From Actinomycetes bacterium (GTDB lineage: Bacteria > Actinomycetota > Actinomycetes > Propionibacteriales > Propionibacteriaceae), in assembly GCA_023393755.1 (NCBI GenBank), contig JAEXCA010000125.1, positions 1 to 38,218 on the forward strand: a DNA stretch of 38,218 nucleotides. Reading direction: 5' to 3'. The notes under the pieces were generated by a model. That model was not told the DNA's origin. It made no database searches and saw only the letters and a program-made list of their open reading frames with translations. Made by a program: the position numbers and the translations under genes. Positions 1 through 7,557 of this stretch are shown piece by piece. The first letter of the stretch is position 1. Every line of letters starts with the position of its first letter.

Positions 1-737
1 GAGCGGGCCAGGTTGTACTCCGCCTCGCCCCGGGCCTGGCGCATCCGGTGGGCGCCGAAGATCTGGGCGGCCTCGGCCAGGACGTGCTCGGCTTCGGTGA
101 CCAGGCCGGCGTCGCGCAGCACCTCGGCGCGGTCGACGTCGCTGATCGCCAGATTGACCGGGGAGGTGCCGGCGATCAGTTCCCGGGCGTCCACCATCTC
201 GGCCAGCGCCGGGATGAGATCGCCCTCAACCAGCAGCACGAAGCCGAGATTGTGCCGGGCCATGGCGATGTCCACCGGGCCGCCGGTCAACCGGAAGTCC
301 TCGATCGCCTGCCGCAGGTCCGACCGGGCCCGGCCGACCTGCCCGGTCTGCATGTGGGCGATGCTGCGGTTCATCAGCATGGAGCCGCGGTGGGCCGGAT
401 CGTCCCCGAGATCGGCGATCGCCCGGTCCAGCCACTGGATCGCGCTGTCGTAGGCGCCCCGATGCACCGCCAGGACGCCGAGCTGGCCGGCCAGGATCGC
501 CGCGGTGGCGGCGGAGACCCCGTCCGCGGCCAGGGCGTCGCGGCAGAGTTGCTCGGCCCCGTCGGGGTCACCGGTGCGGGCCGCGATGTAGGACAGCGTT
601 CCGGCGATCCGTGCCCGCAGGTCGGGATCGGTGGTGCGTGCCCGGGCGGTGGCGAGCGCGCGCCGGGCGGCGGCATTGCGTCCGGCGTTGCCGTGGTCGA
701 TCCCGCGCTGGTACAGCTCCGCTGCCGAAAGGGTCAC
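1..737 (-). CDS. TPR-repeat protein, partial, probable N-terminus of a TPR-CHAT protease
   Basis: Only the first 245 codons are in the window; the frame is open to the edge. The GTG at 735-737 gives a start of VTLSAAELYQRG and is the start I prefer; no strong ribosome site precedes it. The protein is a run of paired alanine/leucine-rich helices with TPR spacing (for example residues 35-60, 85-115, 130-160 and 165-200) and has no signal peptide or membrane segment, so it should be cytoplasmic. It lies 78 bp downstream of the subtilisin gene on the same strand. From memory of the family, actinobacterial proteins with this kind of N-terminus near a sigma factor and an S8 peptidase usually end in a CHAT (caspase-like) domain; that part would lie beyond position 1 and is inferred. 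A plain TPR adaptor is the alternative. Confidence 0.82.
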   Translation of the reverse strand, partial: MTLSAAELYQRGIDHGNAGRNAAARRALATARARTTDPDLRARIAGTLSYIAARTGDPDGAEQLCRDALAADGVSAATAAILAGQLGVLAVHRGAYDSAIQWLDRAIADLGDDPAHRGSMLMNRSIAHMQTGQVGRARSDLRQAIEDFRLTGGPVDIAMARHNLGFVLLVEGDLIPALAEMVDARELIAGTSPVNLAISDVDRAEVLRDAGLVTEAEHVLAEAAQIFGAHRMRQARGEAEYNLAR

Positions 738-815
738 GGTGCCATCTTGGCAAACCGGCGGTCTCCTCGCCGCCCGGGCCCGGTGCGGAGCGGTCGTCAA
801 CCGGCTCGTGGGCGG

Positions 816-2417
816 TCAGACCGCGTCCTGCCCCACCGCCCGGCTGATCGCCTCGCCGGCGAGCTGGGTCGCCCGCTCGGCCGACAGCTGCTCCGGCCCG
901 CCGGTCAGCAGGGCGTCGGTCAGTTCGGCGGTGACCCGTCCGGCCACCAGGGGAGCGGCGAAGGAGGTGCCGCTCCAGACCGCGAACCCGCCGCGGTAGT
1001 CGTCCGGATCGAGGCTCTCCCGCCGCTGGCTGCCGTAGTCGTCGCGGGAGGTCGGCTGCAGGCCGCCCTGGAACGGGGGCATGGTGCTGACCACCGCCGC
1101 GCCGGGAGCGTAGGCGTTCACCCAGTCGCCGACGTTGGAGAACAGCGCCGTGCTCCGCCGGCTGGGGTTGAGCGCCCCGACGCTGAGCTGCCTGGTGCCC
1201 TCGTCCGGCTCGAGGCCGTTGTTCGCCCCCGGCCAGCACCACAGCGCCGCCGGGAAGGCCGGCCGGTCGATCGCGTCGTTGCCGGCGGAGGTGACCACCA
1301 CGCAGCCGAGCAGGCGCAGCGCCTTGAGCACGTCGAACAGGGCCAGGTCGAACAGCCCGTCCTCCGGTGTCTCGTGGTAGTAGCTCAGCGAGAGGTTCAG
1401 CACGTCGATCGGACGGCCGCCCGGCTTGCCGTGGCGATGCCGCCACAGCAGCACGCCCAACTGTTCCAGGACGGTCAGCAACGAACTCTCCGCCACCACG
1501 CCGAGGGCGTCGGCGACCCGGATGGCGAGCAGGTCGGCGTCGGGTGCCGCCTGCCGGATGATCCCGGCGATGAAGGTGCCGTGCCCGGCGACCGGGTCGA
1601 TCTCGCCGTCCAGCGGGCCGTACAGGTCGGGATAGACCTCCGGGTCGGCCTGATCGGTCAGCCCGAGCGGGACGCCGTCCAGGAGGACCTGGCGGGTGAC
1701 GATGCTGTCCGGCAGCCAGTCGTGCTGGCCGCAACCGGTGTCGAGCACCGCCACCACCGGACGGCGGCCCTTGATCCGCTTGTCCGGTGTCCGGGTGGGT
1801 GCCGGACCCACCCAGGCCACCGGCTGGCGTCCGCCGAAGCCCGGGGCCGCGTACTCGCCCACCGGGTTGGTGTGCGTGAACGGGTTGGTGTGGGTGAAGG
1901 GATTGGTGTGCGTGAACGGGTTGGTATGGGTGAACGGGTTGGTGTGCGTGAACGGGTTCAGCTGCACCGGGTCGATCGAGACGATGTGGTCCAGCCCGAC
2001 GCCGGTCAGCTTCGACCGGGTGATCCGGCGGGCCCGCTGCAGCACCTGCCAGGCGTCGGGGACGGCGGTCGAGTCGCCCGGATCGAGTTGCAGCCGCAGC
2101 ACCGTCGGCGCCCCGGGGAACCCGGGTTCCACCGGCTCGTTGTCCTCCAGCGGCGTGCCGTCCAGGCGCTGCCGGGTCAGGCTCAGCCCGAGCTCGCCGG
2201 CCGCCTGCTGCAGCGCGTCGACGTTCTGCTCCAACTCGCCGGCCCGCGAGACCAGCAGGCGATCGGGAAGGTAGGCGGTCGGGAAGATCCGCCAGCCGGT
2301 CTCCTGGTCGAGGTAGGGGATGAGTGCCGCCCCAACGAGCAACGATCCTCTGGCCCGGTCCTGCCAGGACCACTGCCGCGGCTGCGGGCCGCCCGTCGTC
2401 TGGTCGTCGGTCGACAT
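816..2417 (-). CDS. S8 (subtilisin-like) serine peptidase, intracellular, with hexapeptide-repeat linker
   Basis: A 533-residue protein with the complete subtilase catalytic set: Asp226 in VAVLDTG, His279 in GHGTFIAGI, oxyanion Asn380 in SAGN and Ser485 in SGTSFAAPLVAG. Residues 1-150 form a separate N-terminal domain of unknown role, possibly a built-in inhibitor or recognition domain. Residues 154-183 are five exact NPFTHT repeats linking it to the protease core (about 215-500). There is no signal peptide or membrane helix, so the enzyme should act in the cytoplasm, unlike most subtilisins. A strong AAGGAG site precedes the ATG. The gene starts 20 bp after the sigma-linked small protein and is followed by the TPR gene, so all four genes are probably one transcript under the sigma factor's control. 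Peptidase assignment is firm; substrate is unknown. Confidence 0.93.
   Translation of the reverse strand: MSTDDQTTGGPQPRQWSWQDRARGSLLVGAALIPYLDQETGWRIFPTAYLPDRLLVSRAGELEQNVDALQQAAGELGLSLTRQRLDGTPLEDNEPVEPGFPGAPTVLRLQLDPGDSTAVPDAWQVLQRARRITRSKLTGVGLDHIVSIDPVQLNPFTHTNPFTHTNPFTHTNPFTHTNPFTHTNPVGEYAAPGFGGRQPVAWVGPAPTRTPDKRIKGRRPVVAVLDTGCGQHDWLPDSIVTRQVLLDGVPLGLTDQADPEVYPDLYGPLDGEIDPVAGHGTFIAGIIRQAAPDADLLAIRVADALGVVAESSLLTVLEQLGVLLWRHRHGKPGGRPIDVLNLSLSYYHETPEDGLFDLALFDVLKALRLLGCVVVTSAGNDAIDRPAFPAALWCWPGANNGLEPDEGTRQLSVGALNPSRRSTALFSNVGDWVNAYAPGAAVVSTMPPFQGGLQPTSRDDYGSQRRESLDPDDYRGGFAVWSGTSFAAPLVAGRVTAELTDALLTGGPEQLSAERATQLAGEAISRAVGQDAV
1869..1958 (-). repeat. 18-bp tandem repeat, five units, encoding NPFTHT x5
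   Basis: Five consecutive 18-bp units in the S8 peptidase gene encode identical hexapeptides. The codons differ slightly between units (tgcgtg alternating with tgggtg on the plus strand), so the peptide is better conserved than the DNA. This suggests selection on the peptide or recent unit exchange. The number of units could vary between strains without breaking the frame. Confidence 0.95.
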
Positions 2418-2437
2418 GCTGTCTCCTTACCTCGGGA

Positions 2438-2899
2438 TCAAACCTCGAACTGTGGAGTGCGGCACTCCCGCTGCCCGCCGTCCGATTGCCGGACGGTCAG
2501 GCGTAGCCGGCACAGCCCGGCCGACACCTGGTCGAAGGCGAACCTGCCGTGCTGGTCGGGCTCGGCCAGCCAATCCCGGACGTCCTGCAGCAACTGGACC
2601 TCGGTGGCGTCGCCGTCCACCCAGCCGTCCACCCGCCTTCCTCCGCCGGCCGCCTCGGTGACGTGCAGCAGCACGCTGGTCGAGCCGTCGCTGAACTGCA
2701 GGGTGAACGTCTCGGATCCGCTGCGCACCGCGCTCAGTTCGGCGTCGGTGACCAGCGAGAGCAGCTCCCATTCCCGGGCGAAGTCGGCCATCGCGATCGC
2801 GGTCACGATCTGGTCGGCCAGGTCGTCGGGGACCGGATCCACCGTCTCCCACAGCGCGCGCAGCTCCGCCATCAGGGCGGCATCGGAGCGTTCGGTCAT
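2438..2899 (-). CDS. small protein translationally coupled to the sigma factor (unknown function)
   Basis: A 153-residue protein starting MTERSDAALM. Its ATG overlaps the TGA of the sigma gene in an ATGA junction (2896-2899), the usual sign of translational coupling and of products made in fixed ratio. The N-terminal 55 residues are helical with a DPVPDDLADQIVTAIAM segment that I associate with proteins found beside actinobacterial sigma factors. The C-terminal half (about 62-153) reads as short beta strands, ending in a part that resembles a carboxypeptidase-regulatory-type beta sandwich. No membrane helix is present. Its position suggests a cytoplasmic regulator of the sigma factor or an adaptor for the downstream protease; this is inference. 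I do not recognise a named family with certainty. Confidence 0.85.
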   Translation of the reverse strand: MTERSDAALMAELRALWETVDPVPDDLADQIVTAIAMADFAREWELLSLVTDAELSAVRSGSETFTLQFSDGSTSVLLHVTEAAGGGRRVDGWVDGDATEVQLLQDVRDWLAEPDQHGRFAFDQVSAGLCRLRLTVRQSDGGQRECRTPQFEV

Positions 2900-3495
2900 G
2901 CCGCGTCCCCTTCCAGCAGGCTCCGCAGCTTGGCCAGGCAGCGCAGCCGGGTTGGGCCGATGCTGCCGACCGGTATCTCCAGATCGCGGGCGATCCGGGC
3001 GTAGTCGGGCCGTTCGTCGAAGGCGATCACCCGCAGCAGTTGCTGGCAGCGCTCGGTGAGCTGGGTGACCGCCTGCCACAGCCGGCTGTCGTCCAGCTGC
3101 CGCGAGACGACGTCCTCGGCCGACTCCTGGATCGGCAGCCGCCAGTCGAACTCGGCGGTGTCGGTCGGATCGGCGCGGTTCCGCTGCCGGGCGACCCGCC
3201 AGGCCTCGCGGCGCGCGGTGGTCAGCAGCCAGCCGGCCACCGCCTTCGGTTCGGCGATGGCGTCGGCCTGGCGGACCAGGGCGAGCCAGGTGTGCTGCAC
3301 GACGTCCTCGGCCAGGCCGCGGTCCAGCCCGCAGCCGCGCACCACGTGCCACAGCACCGGGGTCATCAGCCGGACCAGGTCGTCCATCGCCAGCGCGTCG
3401 CCGCCCTGCCAGCGCTCGAAGAGTTCGGCCGAACGCTGCCACCGGCTCTGGGTGGGCAGGTCCGGCTCGTCAGCGCGGGGTGACGCCTGGGACAT
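2896..3495 (-). CDS. ECF-type RNA polymerase sigma factor
   Basis: A 199-residue protein with only the two core sigma domains. Region 2 is at about 24-106, with the polymerase-binding helix around GLAEDVVQHTWLALVR and the -10-reading part to about Arg105. Region 4 is at about 136-194, a helix-turn-helix around DYARIARDLEIPVGSIGPTR. That length and layout are typical of group 4 sigma factors. The frame stays open upstream to 3714, but that part is proline/arginine-rich and unlike sigma N-termini. I chose ATG 3495 (MSQASPR); ATG 3504 is nearly as good. It is the first gene of the cassette with the coupled small protein, S8 peptidase and TPR protein, and should redirect RNA polymerase to unknown target promoters. 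No classical zinc-binding anti-sigma gene is adjacent. Confidence 0.9.
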   Translation of the reverse strand: MSQASPRADEPDLPTQSRWQRSAELFERWQGGDALAMDDLVRLMTPVLWHVVRGCGLDRGLAEDVVQHTWLALVRQADAIAEPKAVAGWLLTTARREAWRVARQRNRADPTDTAEFDWRLPIQESAEDVVSRQLDDSRLWQAVTQLTERCQQLLRVIAFDERPDYARIARDLEIPVGSIGPTRLRCLAKLRSLLEGDAA

Positions 3496-3628
3496 GACGA
3501 CCATTGTGTTCACACCAACCAGGAGAACGGCAAGCCGCTGGTGATACTGGTTCGGCGCAATTTCCGCGGCATCGTCCACGGGAGGGCGCGGGACGGGAGG
3601 ATCCGGGCCCCGGGGAATCACCGATCTT

Positions 3629-3720
3629 CGCTGGGCGGGCTTCCCGCGCCGGCCTTGTCGAAGCGTCGGGACCTGGGAGGATGCGCTGCCGGCAAGGGGT
3701 TTCGGCAAGCTCACCCAGCG
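3629..3720. repeat. imperfect 14-bp inverted repeat in the 3505-3744 intergenic region
   Basis: The arms 3629-3642 and 3707-3720 pair with two mismatches (cgctgggcgggctt against aagctcacccagcg). The stretch also holds TTGTCGAAGC and TTTCGGCAAGCTCACC, which resemble the dispersed palindromic repeats seen near 35719. It lies just downstream of psuG on the minus strand and upstream of the sigma gene, so it may end psuG transcription or be a degenerate repeat element. I see nothing else in this 240-bp gap. Confidence 0.5.
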
Positions 3721-3744
3721 GCGGCCGGGTCGGACAGTGTTTCC

Positions 3745-4662
3745 CTACCGGGCGTAGGCGACCGCCACCCGGGCGCCCAGGCGGGCGTTGTTCCGGACCA
3801 GCTCGATGTTGGCCTCCAGCGAGGTGCCGCCGGAGAGTTCCACGATCCGGCCCAGCAGGTAGGGCGTGATGGCCGCGCCGGTGATCCCCCGTTCGTCGGC
3901 CTCGGCCACCGCCCGGGCGATCAGCGTGCCGATCTCCGCCTCGGGGATCTCGGCCGCGACCGGGATCGGGTTGGCGATCACCAGGCCGCCGGCCAGGCCG
4001 AGTTCCCACTTGGCCTTCATCGCGGCCGCGATCCGCGCCGGGTCGTCCAGCCGCAGCGGGGAGCGGAAACCCGAGGAGCGGGAGTAGAAGGACGGGAAGT
4101 CGTCCGACCCGACGCTGATCACCGGGACGCCCAGCGTCTCCAGCACCTCCAGCGTCCGGCCGATGTCGAGCAGCGACTTCACCCCCGCGCTGACCACCGC
4201 CACGTCGGTCAGGGACAGTTCGGTGAGGTCGGCGGAGATGTCCATCGAGTTCTCCGCGCCCCGGTGGACGCCGCCCAGGCCACCGGTGACGAACACCCGG
4301 ATGCCGGCCAGGGCGGCCAGCCGCATGGTCGAGGCCACCGTGGTGGCGCCGTGCTCGCCGGTGGCGATCACGTAGGGCAGGTCGCGGATCGACACCTTGC
4401 GGACGTGCTCGTCCGAGCCCAGCAGGTCGAGTTCCTCGTCGTTCAGTCCGATCCGCGGGACGCCGTGCAGCACCGCGATGGTCGCCGGGACGGCGCCGCC
4501 GGCCCGGATGATGTCCTCCACCTCGCGGGCGGTCTCGACGTTACGCGGGTAGGGCATGCCGTGGCTGATGATGGTCGACTCCAGCGCGACCACGGGCCGC
4601 CCGGTGGCCAATGCCTCGGCCACCTCGGGAGCCAGGGCGAGCATCGGGTGGGGCGTGGTCAT
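3745..4662 (-). CDS. psuG: pseudouridine-5'-phosphate glycosidase
   Basis: A 305-residue enzyme matching PsuG along its length. PsuG reversibly cleaves pseudouridine 5'-phosphate to uracil and ribose 5-phosphate in pseudouridine salvage. Recognisable family segments are ALESTIISHGMPYPRN (27-41), the YVIATGEHGATTVAST stretch (97-112), FVTGGLGGVHRGAE (124-137) followed by SMDISADLTEL, and VVSAGVKSLLDIGRTLE (157-173), which hold the metal and sugar-phosphate contacts and the catalytic lysine in characterised enzymes. ATG 4662 has a GAGGAG site 7 bases upstream; the in-frame start at 4854 only adds arginine/proline-rich residues. No PfkB-type pseudouridine kinase lies beside it, so the kinase must be elsewhere, or the enzyme serves another source of the phosphate. 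Confidence 0.93.
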   Translation of the reverse strand: MTTPHPMLALAPEVAEALATGRPVVALESTIISHGMPYPRNVETAREVEDIIRAGGAVPATIAVLHGVPRIGLNDEELDLLGSDEHVRKVSIRDLPYVIATGEHGATTVASTMRLAALAGIRVFVTGGLGGVHRGAENSMDISADLTELSLTDVAVVSAGVKSLLDIGRTLEVLETLGVPVISVGSDDFPSFYSRSSGFRSPLRLDDPARIAAAMKAKWELGLAGGLVIANPIPVAAEIPEAEIGTLIARAVAEADERGITGAAITPYLLGRIVELSGGTSLEANIELVRNNARLGARVAVAYAR

Positions 4663-4769
4663 CGGTGGGCTCCTCGGTGGTCGGACGGGGCGCGGCGCGC
4701 GAATCCAACCGTAGCGCGGCCGGGCCGGTCGGACGTCCCGGCCGGGCCTCCCGGGCTGTCGCTCTGTGA

Positions 4770-4788
4770 GAGATCGGCGCGCGATCTC
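4770..4788. promoter_or_regulatory. 6-bp inverted repeat in the psuG/metallophosphoesterase divergent promoter region
   Basis: GAGATC (4770-4775) and GATCTC (4783-4788) form a perfect inverted repeat with a 7-bp GC-rich spacer, between two divergent genes. It could be an operator for either direction. The evidence is the symmetry and location only. Confidence 0.3.
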
Positions 4789-4807
4789 GCCCACCGACCA
4801 GGATGGC

Positions 4808-4838
4808 TTGCCACCGTCCGGTGGTCGTGGGGTTGAAT
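4808..4838 (+). promoter_or_regulatory. possible leaderless promoter for the metallophosphoesterase
   Basis: TTGCCA (4808-4813) and TTGAAT (4833-4838) are -35 and -10 candidates with a rather long 19-bp spacer. A transcription start about 7 bases after the -10 would fall on the GTG at 4845, giving a leaderless mRNA, which would explain the lack of a ribosome site there. Confidence 0.3.
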
Positions 4839-4844
4839 GCTGGT

Positions 4845-5768
4845 GTGCCTGCACAACCCATTGCCCTTGGCCAGTACCCGCCGCCCGAGCAGGTGATCGT
4901 GCACCTCAGCGACACCCATTTCGTCGCCGGGGGCGCGCCGCTGATGGGGGTGGTGGACCCCGATGGGAACCTCGCCCAGGCGCTGCGCGGGCTGTTGGCC
5001 AGCGGGCTGCGTCCGTCCGCCATCGTGGTGACCGGCGACATCGCCGACACCGGTGCCGCCGACGCCTATCAGCGGGTGCGGGCGATGCTCGAACCGGTCG
5101 CCGCCGAGCTGGGCGCGCGGCTGGTGTGGGTGATGGGCAACCACGACGACCGCGCCCGGTTCCGTGCCGGGCTGCTGGACGCCGAGCCCACCGAGGCGGA
5201 GGTGGACGCCGTCCACGACCTGGACGGGCTGCGGCTGATCGTCCTCGACTCCACCGTTCCCGGCCACCACTGGGGCCAGATCACCCCCGCGCAGCTGGAG
5301 TGGCTGGCAGGGGTGCTGGCGACGCCCGCCCCGCGGGGCAGCATCCTGGCGCTGCACCACCCGCCGCTGCCGATTCCGGTGCTCCTCTCCCAGCTGATCG
5401 AACTGCGCGAGCAGTCCTCGCTGGAGGCGGTGCTGGCCGGTTCGGACGTCCGGGCGATCATCGCCGGCCACCTGCACTACAGCACCTGGAGCAGCTTCGC
5501 CGGGATCCCGGTCTCGGCCGCAGCGGCGACCTGCTACACCACCGACCTGCTCGCTCCCGCGCCCGGCCTGCGGGGCCAGAACGGCGGCCAGGCGTTCAAC
5601 CTGATCCACGTCTTCCCCGAGCAGATCGTCCACTCCATCGTTCCGCTCGGCGACCACCCGACCACCTTCCAGATCCCGGTCACCGACGAGCAGCTCACGA
5701 TGCTCGCCCGGCTCAGCCCCGAGGAGCAGGAGGCGATCGCCCTGGCCAACGACCCGGACAACGCCTGA
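4845..5768 (+). CDS. calcineurin-like metallophosphoesterase, cyclic-nucleotide phosphodiesterase type
   Basis: A 307-residue class III phosphodiesterase resembling CpdA/Icc and mycobacterial Rv0805. The two-metal site is complete: Asp23 and His25 in SDTHF, Asp65 in TGDIADTG, Asn99-His100 in MGNHDD, His171 in LHHPPLP, and the GHLH motif at 208-211. Family members hydrolyse 2',3'- or 3',5'-cyclic nucleotides or other phosphodiesters; the substrate cannot be read from the sequence. The GTG at 4845 begins VPAQPIALGQY and fits a leaderless promoter; ATG 4803 is an alternative that adds 14 residues. The stop overlaps the next ATG by one base (TGATG), so the DUF2087 protein is translationally coupled. 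No signal peptide, so cytoplasmic. Confidence 0.9.
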   Translation: MPAQPIALGQYPPPEQVIVHLSDTHFVAGGAPLMGVVDPDGNLAQALRGLLASGLRPSAIVVTGDIADTGAADAYQRVRAMLEPVAAELGARLVWVMGNHDDRARFRAGLLDAEPTEAEVDAVHDLDGLRLIVLDSTVPGHHWGQITPAQLEWLAGVLATPAPRGSILALHHPPLPIPVLLSQLIELREQSSLEAVLAGSDVRAIIAGHLHYSTWSSFAGIPVSAAAATCYTTDLLAPAPGLRGQNGGQAFNLIHVFPEQIVHSIVPLGDHPTTFQIPVTDEQLTMLARLSPEEQEAIALANDPDNA

Positions 5769-6247
5769 TGGACTGGCGCAGCGTGATCGCTCTGCTGGCG
5801 AACCCCGAGACCCGCCGGACGCTGGCGCGGGTGATCCTGGACACCGAGCCCTCCGCCGACACCGCGCGCGCGGTCGAGCGCCTGAGCCAGGCCGGTCTGC
5901 TGACCGCTGACGGCCGGGTGGACGAGGACGCCCTGCGGGGGCTGCTGCGGGAGTCGGCGCGTCCGCCGGTCCGTGGCGTGGAGCGTTTCCTCACCCCGGA
6001 CGGCCGGCTGATGGGGCTGCCGTCGAAGCCGGGGGAGCGGCTGGAGTTGCTGCGGCTGCTGGCGTCCCGCGTGCTGCAGCCGGGTGAGGTGATCGCGGAG
6101 AAGGTGCTGAACCAGCGGCTGGCCCGGTTCGACGACGACGTCGCCTCCCTGCGCCGGCTGATGGTCGAGGCAGAGCTGGTGGAACGCACCCCGACCGGCA
6201 CCGAGTACGCCCTGGTCGACGACGCGCATTTCCCTAACCCGGGTTGA
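5768..6247 (+). CDS. DUF2087-domain protein
   Basis: A 159-residue protein. The N-terminal 65 residues look like a winged-helix-like helical region (ETRRTLARVIL, VERLSQAGLL). Residues about 72-150 match DUF2087: FLTPDGRLMGLPSKPGER, an EKVLNQRLARFDDDVASLRR segment, LMVEAELVERT and a final YAL. This domain occurs in bacterial proteins thought to be transcription-related, but its biochemical role is not established. The ATG shares a base with the upstream phosphodiesterase stop, so the two are co-translated and probably act together. Its 3' end overlaps the 3' end of the convergent membrane-protein gene by 14 bp. Confidence 0.88.
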   Translation: MDWRSVIALLANPETRRTLARVILDTEPSADTARAVERLSQAGLLTADGRVDEDALRGLLRESARPPVRGVERFLTPDGRLMGLPSKPGERLELLRLLASRVLQPGEVIAEKVLNQRLARFDDDVASLRRLMVEAELVERTPTGTEYALVDDAHFPNPG

Positions 6248-7385
6248 ACACCGTCTCCAGCAGGGCGCCCCAGAAGCTGTACAGCGGCCACCGGTCGTCC
6301 GGGAACAGCCAGTGCGGCAGCCCCCAGCAGGTCAGGTAGACGATCGTCCAGCCGGTCCACCAGCGGCTGGCCACGTCCCGCAGGTCTCCGGCCATGATCA
6401 GCAGCGCCGACGCCATCACCAGCAGGTGAGCCCAGCGGCCGTAGTCCTCGGCGATGGCGTAGAGCGGGGCGACCGTGATCGCGGTGGCGGCGAACCAGGG
6501 CCAGTGCCGCCGCAGCCACGGTGAGGTGAGGACCGGGAGCAGCGCCAGCGGCAGCAACGCCAGGAACCACCAGTAGAGCGGGAACCGGATCGCGACCGCC
6601 GCCACCGCCTCCCCGAGCGGTTGGCCGAGCTTGGCGATGGCGCCGTCGCACAGCTCCGGGTTCAGCCCCCGGGCGACCACCCGGTGGCAGACCGCGGTCG
6701 CCGCCGCGACGCTTCCCGGGGCTGCCAGGCTGGCGAGGCCACCGGCCGCTCCCAGCCCCAGGACGCTCAGGGACGGCCAGCCGCGCAGCTCCGGTCGTCC
6801 GTCCGGCCGGCGGAGCAGGAAGAGCATCCCCGGGACGGCGAAGACACTCGCCTCCCAGGAGAACACCGCCAGCCCGAACACCCCGATCGCCGCGATCACG
6901 AGCACCCGGCGCAGCCGGTCGCCGGTGCTGCGACGGGCCCAGCCCAGCAGGGCGAGCGCGGCGAAGCCGATGATCTCCTTGCGCCAGCCGCCCTCGACGT
7001 CCCAGCCGACGAAGGGCAGCGCGGCCGGGCCGCAGGCCAGGGCGACCGCCGGCCAGGCGTAGCCGGTGCGGTGCAGGAAACCGACCGCGTAGGCCACCAC
7101 CACGGCGTAGCAGGCGAGCTGGAAGCCGGCCAGGACGAACAGGACGGGTGTCCCGGCAGGGGTGGCGAACAGCGCCTCCCCGAACAACCCGCGCCGGACG
7201 AAGCCGCCGGCGTAGTTGATCAGCCAGTCGCCCACCCGGTAGGTGGCGCCCCCGGTCAGGATGTCGCGGGCGAGGTGGTCGGAGATCGCCCGCCAGAACG
7301 CCAACCCCAGCACCGCGTAGGCGACCGCGGCCCGCCCGAGCGCGCCGGCGTCGAGATGAGCGGCCGACGAGCCGGCTCCGTCCAT
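6234..7385 (-). CDS. polytopic membrane protein of unknown function
   Basis: A 383-residue protein with about ten hydrophobic helices and short hydrophilic loops. After the first helix comes GDWLINYAGGFVRRGLFGE, a motif I associate with an uncharacterised group of bacterial membrane proteins, possibly envelope-polysaccharide related. A conserved-looking WDVEGGWRKE loop follows the third helix. I do not recognise a transporter or enzyme signature. I chose ATG 7385 because GAGAGGA lies 7 bases upstream; ATG 7469 would add 28 hydrophilic residues and would start inside the inverted repeat at 7470-7531. Its 3' end overlaps the DUF2087 gene. Confidence 0.8.
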   Translation of the reverse strand: MDGAGSSAAHLDAGALGRAAVAYAVLGLAFWRAISDHLARDILTGGATYRVGDWLINYAGGFVRRGLFGEALFATPAGTPVLFVLAGFQLACYAVVVAYAVGFLHRTGYAWPAVALACGPAALPFVGWDVEGGWRKEIIGFAALALLGWARRSTGDRLRRVLVIAAIGVFGLAVFSWEASVFAVPGMLFLLRRPDGRPELRGWPSLSVLGLGAAGGLASLAAPGSVAAATAVCHRVVARGLNPELCDGAIAKLGQPLGEAVAAVAIRFPLYWWFLALLPLALLPVLTSPWLRRHWPWFAATAITVAPLYAIAEDYGRWAHLLVMASALLIMAGDLRDVASRWWTGWTIVYLTCWGLPHWLFPDDRWPLYSFWGALLETVFNPG

Positions 7386-7469
7386 CTCCGAATCCTCTCG
7401 CCCGAAACTGTCCGAGGTGTCCACCGAGCCAGCCGTCGTTCGTGGGCCCCCGTCCGATCGCTGCTCCAT

Positions 7470-7531
7470 CTTTTGCCAAATACTCGACCTCCGCGACAGA
7501 TATGTCGGCCAGGGTCGCTATCTGGCAAAAG
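7470..7531. promoter_or_regulatory. nested inverted repeats in a 170-bp AT-richer gap (candidate operator/promoter)
   Basis: CTTTTGCCAAATA (7470-7482) and TATCTGGCAAAAG (7519-7531) are inverted copies with one mismatch. Centred between them is a perfect hairpin CGACA-GATA-TGTCG (7494-7507). On the minus strand the outer arm supplies TTGCCA, close to a -35 box, ahead of the membrane-protein gene. The gap 7386-7557 holds nothing else I can identify. The arrangement suggests a regulator-binding site with DNA looping; the regulator is unknown. Confidence 0.5.
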
Positions 7532-7557
7532 TTGGTGCGCAGGGCCGCGTGCGTGCC

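Noticed and set aside
48..3059. Plus-strand open frame of over 1000 codons
   Set aside because: It is antisense to the TPR, S8, small-protein and sigma genes, has low-complexity Arg/Gly/Val/His-rich sequence without any domain, and exists because of codon-position GC bias.
3496..3714. Longer sigma factor starting at 3714
   Set aside because: The extra 73 residues are Pro/Arg-rich with no sigma character and cover the repeat-containing gap after psuG.
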